Shown piece by piece: positions 8,377 through 15,539 of a stretch of 27,600 nt of DNA. Source of the DNA: CAIPFQ01 sp035480615 (lineage in GTDB: Bacteria > Chlamydiota > Chlamydiia > Chlamydiales > SM23-39). Location of the stretch: assembly GCA_035480615.1 (NCBI GenBank), contig DATIHO010000002.1, positions 1 to 27,600 of the forward strand. Reading direction: 5' to 3'. Position numbers and translations under genes: made by a program. Every line of letters starts with the position of its first letter. The first letter of the stretch is position 1. Below the pieces are notes generated by a model that saw nothing but the letters and a program-made list of their open reading frames with translations, was not told the origin of the DNA and made no database searches.

Positions 8377-8418
8377 CGAAAAAGAGGCTTGCAGTATTCT
8401 GTCATAGATGAGGAATCG

Positions 8419-8688
8419 ATGACAATAAAAAACAATTTATCCTTTGAAGAGGCTCATCAGGAGCTCGAAAAAATTCTTACCACCATGAATAGCGGCAAAG
8501 TCTCTTTGGAAGAGTCCCTCGCCCTGTTTGAACAGGGGGAAAAACTCATGCGCTATTGTGAAGCACAACTCAACTCCGCAGAGTTGAGGATTGCCCAGAT
8601 TTTAAAAGATCGAAATGGAGAAACCCTCTTCTCCTCCGACCAAACCCCAAAAACCGCCCCATTTTCTCCGGAGAACATCCCATTTTGA
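8419..8688 (+). CDS. xseB: Exodeoxyribonuclease VII small subunit
   Basis: 89-aa XseB, the small helical subunit that binds the XseA catalytic subunit of exonuclease VII, which degrades single-stranded DNA in repair. The signature is plain: LSFEEAHQELEKIL, then GKVSLEESLALFEQGEKLM and a second helix CEAQLNSAELRI. Start ATG 8419 is chosen for the usual XseB length and an AGGA four bases upstream; longer in-frame extensions lack support. The large-subunit gene xseA, which sits next to xseB in Chlamydia, is not in this window; the place just upstream is taken by the 70-aa gene and repeats. The stop overlaps the dxs start. Confidence 0.9.
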   Translation: MTIKNNLSFEEAHQELEKILTTMNSGKVSLEESLALFEQGEKLMRYCEAQLNSAELRIAQILKDRNGETLFSSDQTPKTAPFSPENIPF

Positions 8689-10586
8689 TAGAAAACCCAT
8701 CAGAACTCAAAAATCTTTCCTGGGAAGAACTGGACAAGCTCGCTGAAGAGATCCGCAGCCGCATCATTGAAGTGATGTCAGTCAATGGCGGCCATCTCTC
8801 CTCCAACCTTGGGATTGTAGAATTGACGATTGCGCTGCATCGCGTCTTCGATTCTCCCTTGGATAAATTTATTTTTGACGTGAGCCACCAAAGCTATCCT
8901 CATAAGCTTTTAACCGGAAGAGCCAACCAATTCCACCAAATACGAAAATACAAGGGGCTATGCGGATTTTCCCATCCGAAAGAATCGCAGCATGACCATT
9001 TTTTCGCAGGACATGCGGGAACGGCGTTTTCTCTTGCTTTGGGTGTGGCAAAGACCCGCGATTTGGAAGGAGGCAGGGAACATGTCCTTCCGATCCTGGG
9101 AGACGCATCGCTGACCTGTGGACTCACTTTGGAAGCGCTCAATAATGTTCCCAATCATTTGCCACGCTTTATCGCAATATTGAATGATAATGCGATGTCT
9201 ATTTCAAAAAATGTTGGAAATATAAAAAATATTTTAAGCCGTCTCTTGAGCAATCCCACTTCCAATCGCATCTATGAAGAAATCCAAGAGCTTCTGTCAA
9301 AAATTCCAGGTTATGGTTCCGCCCTCAAGAAGCTTGGGAAAAAAATGACCGAGTCGATAAAAAATCTCGTCAGCCCAGCCCCTTTTTTCGAAGAATTTGG
9401 CCTCTCTTATGTCGGACCTATCGATGGCCATAACATCCCAATTTTAGTCCGGACTTTGGAGGGGCTGAAAGGAAGAGAGCGCCCTATTTTGCTCCATGTC
9501 ATGACCGTCAAGGGCAAAGGGATGCCGATAGCCATCGATAATCCAACCCCCTATCATGGAGTAAAGCCATTTGACCTATGCAGCGGCAAATTTTTCCCTA
9601 CACTTTCCAACAAGCCCACGTTTCCTAAAATTTTCGGACGCCATATTTTGAACATGGCAGATCGCGATCCGCATCTTATTTGCATTACCCCTGCAATGCC
9701 TGCGGGTTCCTGCCTTGATGATTTTATGAATCGTTATCCTGACCGCTGCCTCGATGTAGGCATTGCCGAAGGACACGCAGTCACTTTCGCCGGAGGATTG
9801 GCCTACCAAAGAAAAAAAAAAGTAATCGTCTGTATCTATGCGACCTTTTTACAAAGAGCTTTCGACAATCTATTTCAAGATGTGTGCATGCAAAATCTTC
9901 CTGTTGTTTTCGCTCTCGACCGCTCCTTTCTTTCCGGTCCTGACGGCAGCACTCACCACGGCATTTACGATATCAGCTTTCTGAACGCAATGCCGAATAT
10001 GATCATCGCCCAGCCAAGAAATGGGCATATTCTTAAAGAGCTATTGGAAAGTTGTTTCGGTTGGGAAAAACCTTGCGCGATCCGCTATCCGAATCTTGAG
10101 ACAGAAGATCCCGACTCTCCATTAAATTTGAGAAGGTTAGGAAAAGCAGAGGTGTTGGTTTCAGGCAAACGCCTTCTCCTCATCGGACTTGGAACATGCG
10201 CCCTGACCTGTTTAAAAGTGAGGGATTTACTCTTGCAAAAAGGGATCGCTGCCACGGTCGTGGATCCCATATTTATAAAACCCCTTGATGTTGAACTGTT
10301 TGGAGAGTTATTATTGACCCATCCTTTTGTCGCCACCGTGGAAGAGCATGCGTTAAATGGTGGATTTGGAATGATTTTCAACCATTTTCTTGTACAAAAT
10401 GGACAAAAAGCTATTGAAGTCATCAATATCGGCGTCCCCGATGTTTGGGTTCAATTTGGCAGCAATTCGGAACTTATGAGAGAATTAGGCTTGGACGCCG
10501 AGTCGATTGCCGAACGACTTTTGCAGGAGTTTTCTTTTCATGATCATTGCCCTCTTTCCCAACGAGAAGAAACAGCACTCCTTTGA
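8685..10586 (+). CDS. dxs: 1-deoxy-D-xylulose-5-phosphate synthase
   Basis: Thiamine-diphosphate enzyme joining pyruvate and glyceraldehyde-3-phosphate, first step of the MEP isoprenoid pathway; cytosolic homodimer. 633 aa, full length (usual about 620). Visible blocks: GGHLSSNLGIVELTIALH, FDVSHQSYPHKLLTGR, GHAGTAFSLALGVA, the ThDP/Mg segment LGDASLTCGLTLEALNN, GPIDGHN, the conserved glutamate region DVGIAEGHAVTFAGG, TFLQRAFDN, DGSTHHGIYD and a transketolase C-terminal domain (about 490-620). Gly follows the glutamate where many bacteria have Gln (IAEQHA); I believe chlamydial Dxs shares this. The conserved N terminus requires a start at or very near TTG 8685, which overlaps the xseB stop (TTGA), so translation is coupled. 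The 3' end overlaps nadK by 47 bp. Confidence 0.95.
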   Translation: MIENPSELKNLSWEELDKLAEEIRSRIIEVMSVNGGHLSSNLGIVELTIALHRVFDSPLDKFIFDVSHQSYPHKLLTGRANQFHQIRKYKGLCGFSHPKESQHDHFFAGHAGTAFSLALGVAKTRDLEGGREHVLPILGDASLTCGLTLEALNNVPNHLPRFIAILNDNAMSISKNVGNIKNILSRLLSNPTSNRIYEEIQELLSKIPGYGSALKKLGKKMTESIKNLVSPAPFFEEFGLSYVGPIDGHNIPILVRTLEGLKGRERPILLHVMTVKGKGMPIAIDNPTPYHGVKPFDLCSGKFFPTLSNKPTFPKIFGRHILNMADRDPHLICITPAMPAGSCLDDFMNRYPDRCLDVGIAEGHAVTFAGGLAYQRKKKVIVCIYATFLQRAFDNLFQDVCMQNLPVVFALDRSFLSGPDGSTHHGIYDISFLNAMPNMIIAQPRNGHILKELLESCFGWEKPCAIRYPNLETEDPDSPLNLRRLGKAEVLVSGKRLLLIGLGTCALTCLKVRDLLLQKGIAATVVDPIFIKPLDVELFGELLLTHPFVATVEEHALNGGFGMIFNHFLVQNGQKAIEVINIGVPDVWVQFGSNSELMRELGLDAESIAERLLQEFSFHDHCPLSQREETALL

Positions 10587-11379
10587 ATTAGCTATCCAAA
10601 TCCGGAAGTTTCTTGAAGAAAGGCGGATCGGCGTTGCGGCAGAAGATGGAAAAGCTCCCATTATTGGAGCGGCCCCTCTATCTACAATCGATCTAAAAGA
10701 ACTCAAGTTTTTAATTGCGATGGGAGGCGATGGGACTTTGCTGCGGATCAGCCACCAGTATTCTCATCTCGACGCCCCGATTCTTGGAATCAATCTCGGT
10801 CATCTTGGATTCATGGCCGATGTCCCCATGTCCGATATTTTTCCTAGCCTGATCGATCTTTTGAATGGACAATATTCAATAGAAAAAAGGGTGGCGTTGG
10901 AAGCTTATTCCGCATCTCAAGAGCGCCTTCGGGCGGTCAATGATATTGTTTTACATCGAGGATCGAATTACAGCTTGATTGAATTTGCCATCCAGGCAGA
11001 TGGCATTTATATCAATACCTTTCTCGCCGATGGCGTTATCCTTGCAACCCCTACTGGGTCAACCGCCTATTCATTAGCGGCAGGAGGGCCTATTTTAGCC
11101 CCCGCCCTCGACGCCATCGTCATTACCCCTATTTGCCCCCATACGATCTCCAACCGCCCTATCGTGATCACCCCTGACCGCAAAATCGAGATTCAATATA
11201 TGAGCGCTTACGATCCCATTGATGTGCGCGCCGACGGATTGGAGGCTATAAAATTAAAAAACGGGGACTCTGTTTTCATCCAACGCTCTACCCGGCCGTT
11301 TCAGATTGTCAATCTTCACAGACATGAATATTTTTCAACACTTCGCAAAAAACTCGGCTGGTCGGGAAAATTAGTCTAA
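10540..11379 (+). CDS. nadK: NAD kinase
   Basis: ATP- or polyphosphate-dependent kinase converting NAD to NADP; cytosolic. 279 aa from ATG 10540, with AGGAG ten bases upstream inside the end of dxs; the alternative TTG at 10507 adds eleven residues without support. Motifs: GGDGTLLR at 62-69, LGINLGHLGFMA, NDIVLHRG at 134-141 (family NE/D motif), and the NAD-binding loop DGVILATPTGSTAYSLAAGG at 164-183, followed by CPHTISNRPIV. It overlaps dxs by 47 bp and is probably cotranscribed with xseB-dxs. Its stop overlaps the stop of the convergent finger-protein gene, and a copy of its last 106 bp is found again at 13321-13426. Confidence 0.95.
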   Translation: MIIALFPNEKKQHSFELAIQIRKFLEERRIGVAAEDGKAPIIGAAPLSTIDLKELKFLIAMGGDGTLLRISHQYSHLDAPILGINLGHLGFMADVPMSDIFPSLIDLLNGQYSIEKRVALEAYSASQERLRAVNDIVLHRGSNYSLIEFAIQADGIYINTFLADGVILATPTGSTAYSLAAGGPILAPALDAIVITPICPHTISNRPIVITPDRKIEIQYMSAYDPIDVRADGLEAIKLKNGDSVFIQRSTRPFQIVNLHRHEYFSTLRKKLGWSGKLV

Positions 11380-12059
11380 GAGACTGTTCCTATTTTTCCT
11401 TTTGGATGATTCTGACGGCGATTTTTCTGATAACAGGAGTTGCATCTATAACTACCGGAGCCTTTCTCGACCTCGCGGAACTTACCACTGGTGGTTTTCT
11501 CACATACAACGCACGTTCTTTCTGTTTCTCCTTGATGATTCTGACGGCGCTGTTTACGATAACATCTATCGCATTGATAACTACCGGAGCCTTTCTTGGA
11601 GCCTTTCTCGACCTTGTAGAACTTATCACTGGTGGTTTTCTCACCACATACAACGCACGTTCTTTCTGTTTCTCCTTGATGATTCTGACGGCGATTTTTC
11701 TGATAACAGGAGTGGCATTTATAACTACCGGAGCCTTTCTCGATCTTGTACCAGTGAACATCGGTTTTTGTTTCCTCACATACAACGCACGTTCTTTCTA
11801 TTTTCCTCCTTTTCGCACGAGGCGTACCTTCTTGCGCACGAGCGTCTGAGCGATCGATCTCAGGGTCTTGCGGGGTTTCGGATTTTTTCCGTTTCCCTGT
11901 AAAGGCTGTCGTAGAAGAATCGCTTGGGAATCTGAGGACAGAATGTGCTTGCACATCAAGAAAAGAGCGCCTAGAAACAGGGAACGTATCCCCTCTAAGC
12001 GTATCCATTATACTATTATTACCAGAAGATGCATTATTAAAATTAATTGTTGATGACAT
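11376..12059 (-). CDS. GATA-like tandem zinc-finger protein with nuclear-localisation-like motif, copy 1
   Basis: 227 aa. The N-terminal 75 residues are Ser/Asn-rich and probably disordered. A conserved linker, QEGTPRAKRRKIERT (77-90), contains a Lys/Arg cluster like SV40/c-Myc monopartite nuclear-localisation signals. Three tandem fingers follow: Cys91/94/115/118, Cys135/138/163/166 and Cys183/186/206/209. Spacings are C-x2-C-x20, x24 and x19-C-x2-C, with an aromatic midway and RRQNH after the last pair. Finger 2 carries a six-residue insertion made by repeating KGS. The layout is like GATA-type zinc fingers, a mainly eukaryotic class. GAGG lies seven bases before the ATG. No signal peptide is present; the N terminus could serve as a type III signal (inference). 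The stop overlaps that of nadK. Function inferred: host nuclear effector; an internal DNA-binding regulator is the alternative. Confidence 0.8.
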   Translation of the reverse strand: MSSTINFNNASSGNNSIMDTLRGDTFPVSRRSFLDVQAHSVLRFPSDSSTTAFTGKRKKSETPQDPEIDRSDARAQEGTPRAKRRKIERTCVVCEETKTDVHWYKIEKGSGSYKCHSCYQKNRRQNHQGETERTCVVCGEKTTSDKFYKVEKGSKKGSGSYQCDRCYRKQRRQNHQGETERTCVVCEKTTSGKFREVEKGSGSYRCNSCYQKNRRQNHPKGKIGTVS

Positions 12060-12283
12060 AAGTTACCTCATAATTTTATTGGTTTTAATATAAACTTTAA
12101 TATATTATATGCAATGTAAATTATTGTTAACAACAGATTTTTATACCCAAAACAGGCAGATGTTCACCTCTCTCTTTTCGGTGCGAGGTGAAAAAAGTCA
12201 TTGACAGGACGCTTTGCTCATTGAGCACTAGGTTGAAAGCGGCGTATCGGCTTTTCATATATTACAGCAATCGCAGCAAATTG
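12060..12283 (-). promoter_or_regulatory. Upstream region of finger gene 1: promoter and 8-bp palindrome
   Basis: On the minus strand a sigma-70-type promoter is visible: -35 TTGTTA (12133-12128), 18-bp spacer, -10 TATAAT (12109-12104), then about 44 bp to the start with GAGG before it. Thirty bases upstream of the -35 is an inverted repeat, TTCACCTC (12163-12170) with GAGGTGAA (12185-12192), 14-bp loop. The same block precedes copy 2 nearly unchanged. Confidence 0.6.
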
Positions 12284-12314
12284 TTTCACCAAAAATATTC
12301 CAGGCTGATGTTAG
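12284..12314 (-). pseudogene. Duplicated 3' tail of the autotransporter-barrel gene
   Basis: A 31-bp exact copy of 14298-14328, containing the last eight codons and stop (NISLEYFW*) of the barrel gene at 14300-15508. It lies eight bases past the end of finger gene 2. It marks a breakpoint of the tandem duplication. Confidence 0.8.
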
Positions 12315-12321
12315 AGACTGT

Positions 12322-13131
12322 CTACGAACTTCGGTTTCGTCGAGCTTGCTCATAACAGGCGTGGCACTTATAACTACCAGGGTCTTGCGGAGTCTCGTGC
12401 CAGTTAACAACTTTTTTTGTTTTCTCACATTTAACGCACGTTCTTTCTGTTGGTTCTTTTGGATGATTCCGATAGCGCATTTTACTATCACAGGCTTTGC
12501 ATCGATAAATGCCGGAGCCTTTCCTGGTCTCTTGCCACGCAATAACGTTTTTTGTTTTCTCACATCCAACGCACGTTCTTTCTATTTTTTCTCTTGGACG
12601 CTTCCGACGGCGATCTTGCTCATAACAGGCGTGGCATTTATAAGTCCCAGAGTCTTTCGGAGTCTCATGCCAATTAACATTTTTTTTTGTTATATCACAT
12701 TTAACGCACGCTCTTTCTGTTGGTTCTTTTGGATGATTCTGATAGCGCATTTTATCATAACAGGCATCGCATTGATAAATACCAGGACCTTTCGGGTGCC
12801 ATCTATCAACGGTTTTTGTAACCTCACATCCAACGCACGTTCTTTCTATTTTCCTCTTTTTCGCAGGAGGCGCGCCTTCTTGCGCACGAGTGTCGGAGGG
12901 ACAAATATCAGGGTCTTGCGGGGTGTCGGAACTGCTAGCACTGCTTTGCATGTCAGGGCGTTCCTCGTCTGCTATCCATTCCTTTGTAAAGACTGTCGTA
13001 GAAGAATCTCTTGGGAATCTGGAGACAGAATATGACCCCTTAGGAAGAAAAGAGCGCCTAGAAATAGGGACCGTATCCATTATACTCTTATTACCATAAG
13101 ATGCATTAGTAAAATTAATTGTTGATGACAT
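12322..13131 (-). CDS. GATA-like tandem zinc-finger protein with nuclear-localisation-like motif, copy 2
   Basis: 269 aa, same architecture as its neighbours: MSSTINFTNAS start, Ser-rich N terminus, linker QEGAPPAKKRKIERT (85-98) with an SV40-like KKRK core, then four fingers at Cys99/102/121/124, 142/145/166/169, 187/190/211/214 and 232/235/256/259 (spacers 18, 20, 20, 20). Fingers 1-2 and 3-4 are near copies of each other, so a two-finger unit was duplicated inside this gene. Ends ARRNRSS rather than the GKI(G/E)TVS of the other copies, because its 3' end was replaced at a duplication breakpoint. GAGG lies seven bases before the ATG. Most fingers have Trp midway (VNWHET). Zn binding is expected from the Cys pattern; the target is unknown. 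Confidence 0.8.
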   Translation of the reverse strand: MSSTINFTNASYGNKSIMDTVPISRRSFLPKGSYSVSRFPRDSSTTVFTKEWIADEERPDMQSSASSSDTPQDPDICPSDTRAQEGAPPAKKRKIERTCVGCEVTKTVDRWHPKGPGIYQCDACYDKMRYQNHPKEPTERACVKCDITKKNVNWHETPKDSGTYKCHACYEQDRRRKRPREKIERTCVGCEKTKNVIAWQETRKGSGIYRCKACDSKMRYRNHPKEPTERTCVKCEKTKKVVNWHETPQDPGSYKCHACYEQARRNRSS

Positions 13132-13320
13132 AAGTTACCTCATAATTTTATTGGTTTTAATATAAACTTTAATATATTATATGCAATATAAATTATTCTA
13201 ACAATAGATTTTTATACCGAAAAAAGGTAGATGTTTACCTCTCTCTTTTCGGTGCGAGGTAAAAAAAGTCATTGACAGAACGCTTGGATAATTGAGCTGA
13301 GTTGAAAGCGGCGTATCGGC
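13132..13320 (-). promoter_or_regulatory. Upstream region of finger gene 2: promoter and covarying palindrome
   Basis: On the minus strand: -35 TTGTTA (13204-13199), 17-bp spacer, -10 TATAAT (13181-13176). Upstream lies TTTACCTC (13234-13241) paired with GAGGTAAA (13256-13263), 14-bp loop. Relative to copy 1, one base pair changed on both arms (C:G to T:A), keeping the palindrome. This compensatory change suggests a functional operator or RNA structure. Confidence 0.6.
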
Positions 13321-13426
13321 TTTCATCCAACGCTCTACCCGGCCGTTTCAGATTGTCAATCTTCACAGACATGAATATTTTTCAACACTTCGCAAAAAAC
13401 TCGGCTGGTCGGGAAAATTAGTCTAA
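13321..13426 (+). pseudogene. Duplicated 3' fragment of nadK
   Basis: Matches 11274-11379, the last 35 codons of nadK, with identity running on for a few tens of bases into the 3' end of the finger gene. It has no start or upstream part and is a duplication scar, not a gene. Confidence 0.9.
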
Positions 13427-14184
13427 GAGACTGTCTCTATTTTTCCTTTTAACTGTCTATCATGACAGGTGTGGCATTTATAGCCTTCCTCGATCTCGTG
13501 CCAGACAACAACAAATTTTTTTTTCTTACATACAACGCACCATCTTTCTGTTTTTTCTCTTGGTGGATGATTCTGACGGCGATTTTTCTCATAACAGGCT
13601 CTGCATTTATACCTACCGGAGCCTTTCTCGATCTCGTACCACTTAATACTGGTGGTTCTAGGACATACAACGCACTTTCTTTCTTGATTCTGAGAGAGGC
13701 GGGTATCATGACAGGTGTTGCATTCATACCTACCGGAGCCTTTCCCGATCTCGTACCAGTTAACATTGGTTTTTAGTTTATGACATGCATCGCACCTTCT
13801 TTCTATTTTCCTCCTTTTCGCACGAGGCGCGCCTTCTTGCGCACGAGCGTCGGAGCGATCGATCTCAGGGTCTTGCGGGGTGTCGGAACTGCTAGCACTG
13901 CTTTGCATGTCAGGGCGTTCCTCGTCTTCTATCCGTTTCCTTTTAAAGGCTGTCGTAGAAGAATCGGTAGAAGAATCGCTTGAGAATCTGAAGACAGGAT
14001 ATGCTTGCACACCCAGAAAAAAGCGCCTGGAAACAGACAACACATCCCGTTTATAACAAGATGTAGATGATTGAACATCACCTTCTTGCTCCTTATATGA
14101 TGGCATCGCAGAAGGAACAGGGAACGTATTCATTATACCCTTATTACCAGAAGATGCATTATTAAAATTAATTGTTGATGACAT
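13423..14184 (-). CDS. GATA-like tandem zinc-finger protein with nuclear-localisation-like motif, copy 3
   Basis: 253 aa, with the longest N-terminal disordered part (about 120 aa). It carries two basic clusters, KRKRIEDEE (81-89) and PRAKRRKIER (120-129). Three fingers: Cys131/134/155/158, Cys171/174/194/197 and Cys217/220/237/240, spacers 20, 19 and 16; the last is shorter than a typical GATA finger and may be impaired. Ends GKIETVS, as copy 1 ends GKIGTVS. The usual GAGG before the start is GAGC here, so translation may be weaker. The residues shared with the other copies (QSSASSSDTPQDP linker, basic cluster) are better conserved than the fingers, consistent with finger diversification. 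It lies downstream of and co-directional with the barrel gene, but has its own promoter. Confidence 0.8.
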   Translation of the reverse strand: MSSTINFNNASSGNKGIMNTFPVPSAMPSYKEQEGDVQSSTSCYKRDVLSVSRRFFLGVQAYPVFRFSSDSSTDSSTTAFKRKRIEDEERPDMQSSASSSDTPQDPEIDRSDARAQEGAPRAKRRKIERRCDACHKLKTNVNWYEIGKGSGRYECNTCHDTRLSQNQERKCVVCPRTTSIKWYEIEKGSGRYKCRACYEKNRRQNHPPREKTERWCVVCKKKKFVVVWHEIEEGYKCHTCHDRQLKGKIETVS

Positions 14185-14273
14185 AAGTTAGCTCATAATT
14201 TTATTTGTTTTTAATATAAACTTTAAAATATTATATGAAATTTAAATTATTTTAACAACAGATTTTTATACCG
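14185..14273 (-). promoter_or_regulatory. Promoter of finger gene 3
   Basis: On the minus strand: -35 TTGTTA (14258-14253), 17-bp spacer, -10 TATAAT (14235-14230), in an AT-rich leader homologous to those of copies 1 and 2. The upstream palindrome of the other two is absent, cut off by the junction with the barrel gene. Confidence 0.6.
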
Positions 14274-14304
14274 AAAAAAGGTGAATATGGATATATTTTT
14301 CACC
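14274..14304 (-). terminator. Intrinsic terminator of the barrel gene
   Basis: Reading the minus strand, GGTGAA (14304-14299) pairs with TTCACC (14285-14280) and is followed by six T (14279-14274). The stop codon of the barrel gene (14302-14300) lies inside the first arm. The stem is only 6 bp, extended imperfectly, so efficiency may be moderate. Confidence 0.55.
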
Positions 14305-15508
14305 AAAAATATTCCAGGCTGATGTTAGCCCACTGCCCCCAATAAGCGCTGAGCGAGTTTGTGGACATTTCGGAAACATACTCTCCTGACAACACAAAAT
14401 CATAAATATAGATCGCAAGGCCAAAATCAATGACTAAAAGCTGCCAAACATGGTTCCATCCCTTCGCTTTGAAGGGAAGCGGCTCCTCTAAAAAACCGGA
14501 CTTGTAAGCCGGCCTAAAAATCGGACATTCCATCGCCCAGCCAAAAGCGAATGTGGGAACTATTGAGATGGTTTCGCCATGATTTGAATCTTGCATCTGC
14601 AAACCAATGCCGGCTTCGCTCCGGATCGTCCCATTTTTTTGCGTGCGGATATTCAAATTGAGAGCAGAAGATCCCGTCTCAAAAATGTTGTTTCCTTGAA
14701 AATGGAGGAAATCAATACCCGTACGGGAAGATTTTATCCCTTGCAAATACAGAAAATCAACACTCGCATAAGGATAGAAATAGCAATACGGAAACCCGAT
14801 GAGATACGCTGTGGCAAATTGACCGGCCCATTCCAAGGAATTGAACTTTCCATGAACTGTAGAGTCGAAAGAGGGAAATTGGATCAGCCGGTCGATATCG
14901 TTGCGATCAATACCTCCATAAACAGATAACCCCAAATAAAAGCATTCCATGAGAAAATCGGCATAAACCGCGCCGAGATACCGATCGACCTTCCCCCGGC
15001 CTTTCCCTTGATGAAAGGTCAGAGCACTGTGATTCCAACTAAATCCAAATCCTACTGTCCAGTTTTCTCCAATCGCCCCATCCATACCAAGGGCCGTTCC
15101 CTTCGTTATCGCTTCAAATCCTACCTGCTGCCCTAAATTTCCTTCCCTAAGCCAATTTCCAATTGGATCTACCCAAAATCTCCAATCCTTACCATTTCCA
15201 CGGCCAATCATTGGACCTCGAGAAAAAAGGGAAAGCAGCTGTCCGCCTACCGCGGCCTGCACTTCGACAAGCGCGCTGTAAATGGCCGGATGAAACTGGT
15301 CAAGAGCATGGTTGAGTTCTTGAGAATTGAAACCGCTTAATGTCGTAACAATAGATTGAAGACCCGCATTTAATAACCCGCTGGCATCCAGGGTATTTAA
15401 ATTGTCGGCGACATGACGCCGATTCGCGCTTGCATAGGGAGGTGGCAGCACTTGAGCGCTTAAAGTAGAAACAGCAAGAATTCCAAAACATAGAAATTTT
15501 CTATACAT
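14300..15508 (-). CDS. Autotransporter-domain outer-membrane barrel protein
   Basis: 402 aa, with a cleavable signal peptide (MYRKFLCFGILAVSTLSAQ). Residues about 25-90 form a helical linker like that just before autotransporter barrels (ELNHALDQFHPAIYSALVEV). From about 105 to the end is a beta-barrel with amphipathic strands such as WTVGFGFSWNHSALTF, YLGAVYADFLMECFYLGLSVYGG and SEAGIGLQM, and a terminal aromatic (EYFW). There is almost no passenger, so this is a bare translocator-type barrel, reminiscent of the C-terminal domain of chlamydial Pmp proteins but not clearly a Pmp: I see no run of GGAI/FxxN repeats. No good ribosome-binding site; a short hairpin sits just before the ATG. It lies 31 bp after holB. 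Role: outer-membrane surface protein. Confidence 0.8.
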   Translation of the reverse strand: MYRKFLCFGILAVSTLSAQVLPPPYASANRRHVADNLNTLDASGLLNAGLQSIVTTLSGFNSQELNHALDQFHPAIYSALVEVQAAVGGQLLSLFSRGPMIGRGNGKDWRFWVDPIGNWLREGNLGQQVGFEAITKGTALGMDGAIGENWTVGFGFSWNHSALTFHQGKGRGKVDRYLGAVYADFLMECFYLGLSVYGGIDRNDIDRLIQFPSFDSTVHGKFNSLEWAGQFATAYLIGFPYCYFYPYASVDFLYLQGIKSSRTGIDFLHFQGNNIFETGSSALNLNIRTQKNGTIRSEAGIGLQMQDSNHGETISIVPTFAFGWAMECPIFRPAYKSGFLEEPLPFKAKGWNHVWQLLVIDFGLAIYIYDFVLSGEYVSEMSTNSLSAYWGQWANISLEYFW

Positions 15509-15534
15509 ATAGCTATAGCTTTTAGCTATATACC
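15509..15534 (-). promoter_or_regulatory. Hairpin immediately before the barrel-gene start
   Basis: On the minus strand TATAGCT-AAA-AGCTATA forms a 7-bp stem with a three-base loop a few bases ahead of the ATG at 15508. It lacks a T tract, so it is not an obvious holB terminator, and it could modulate initiation of the barrel gene. Confidence 0.35.
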
Positions 15535-15539
15535 GTTAT

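Noticed and set aside
11402..11902. Long plus-strand frames opposite the finger genes (also 12346-13035)
   Set aside because: They are antisense shadows: the repeated finger sequence keeps the opposite strand open, whereas the minus strand has ribosome-binding sites, promoters and the Cys pattern.
12255..12569. 104-codon minus-strand frame overlapping the end of finger gene 2
   Set aside because: It is an alternative frame of the same Cys-rich sequence and lacks the CxxC pattern; its tail comes from the barrel-gene scar.
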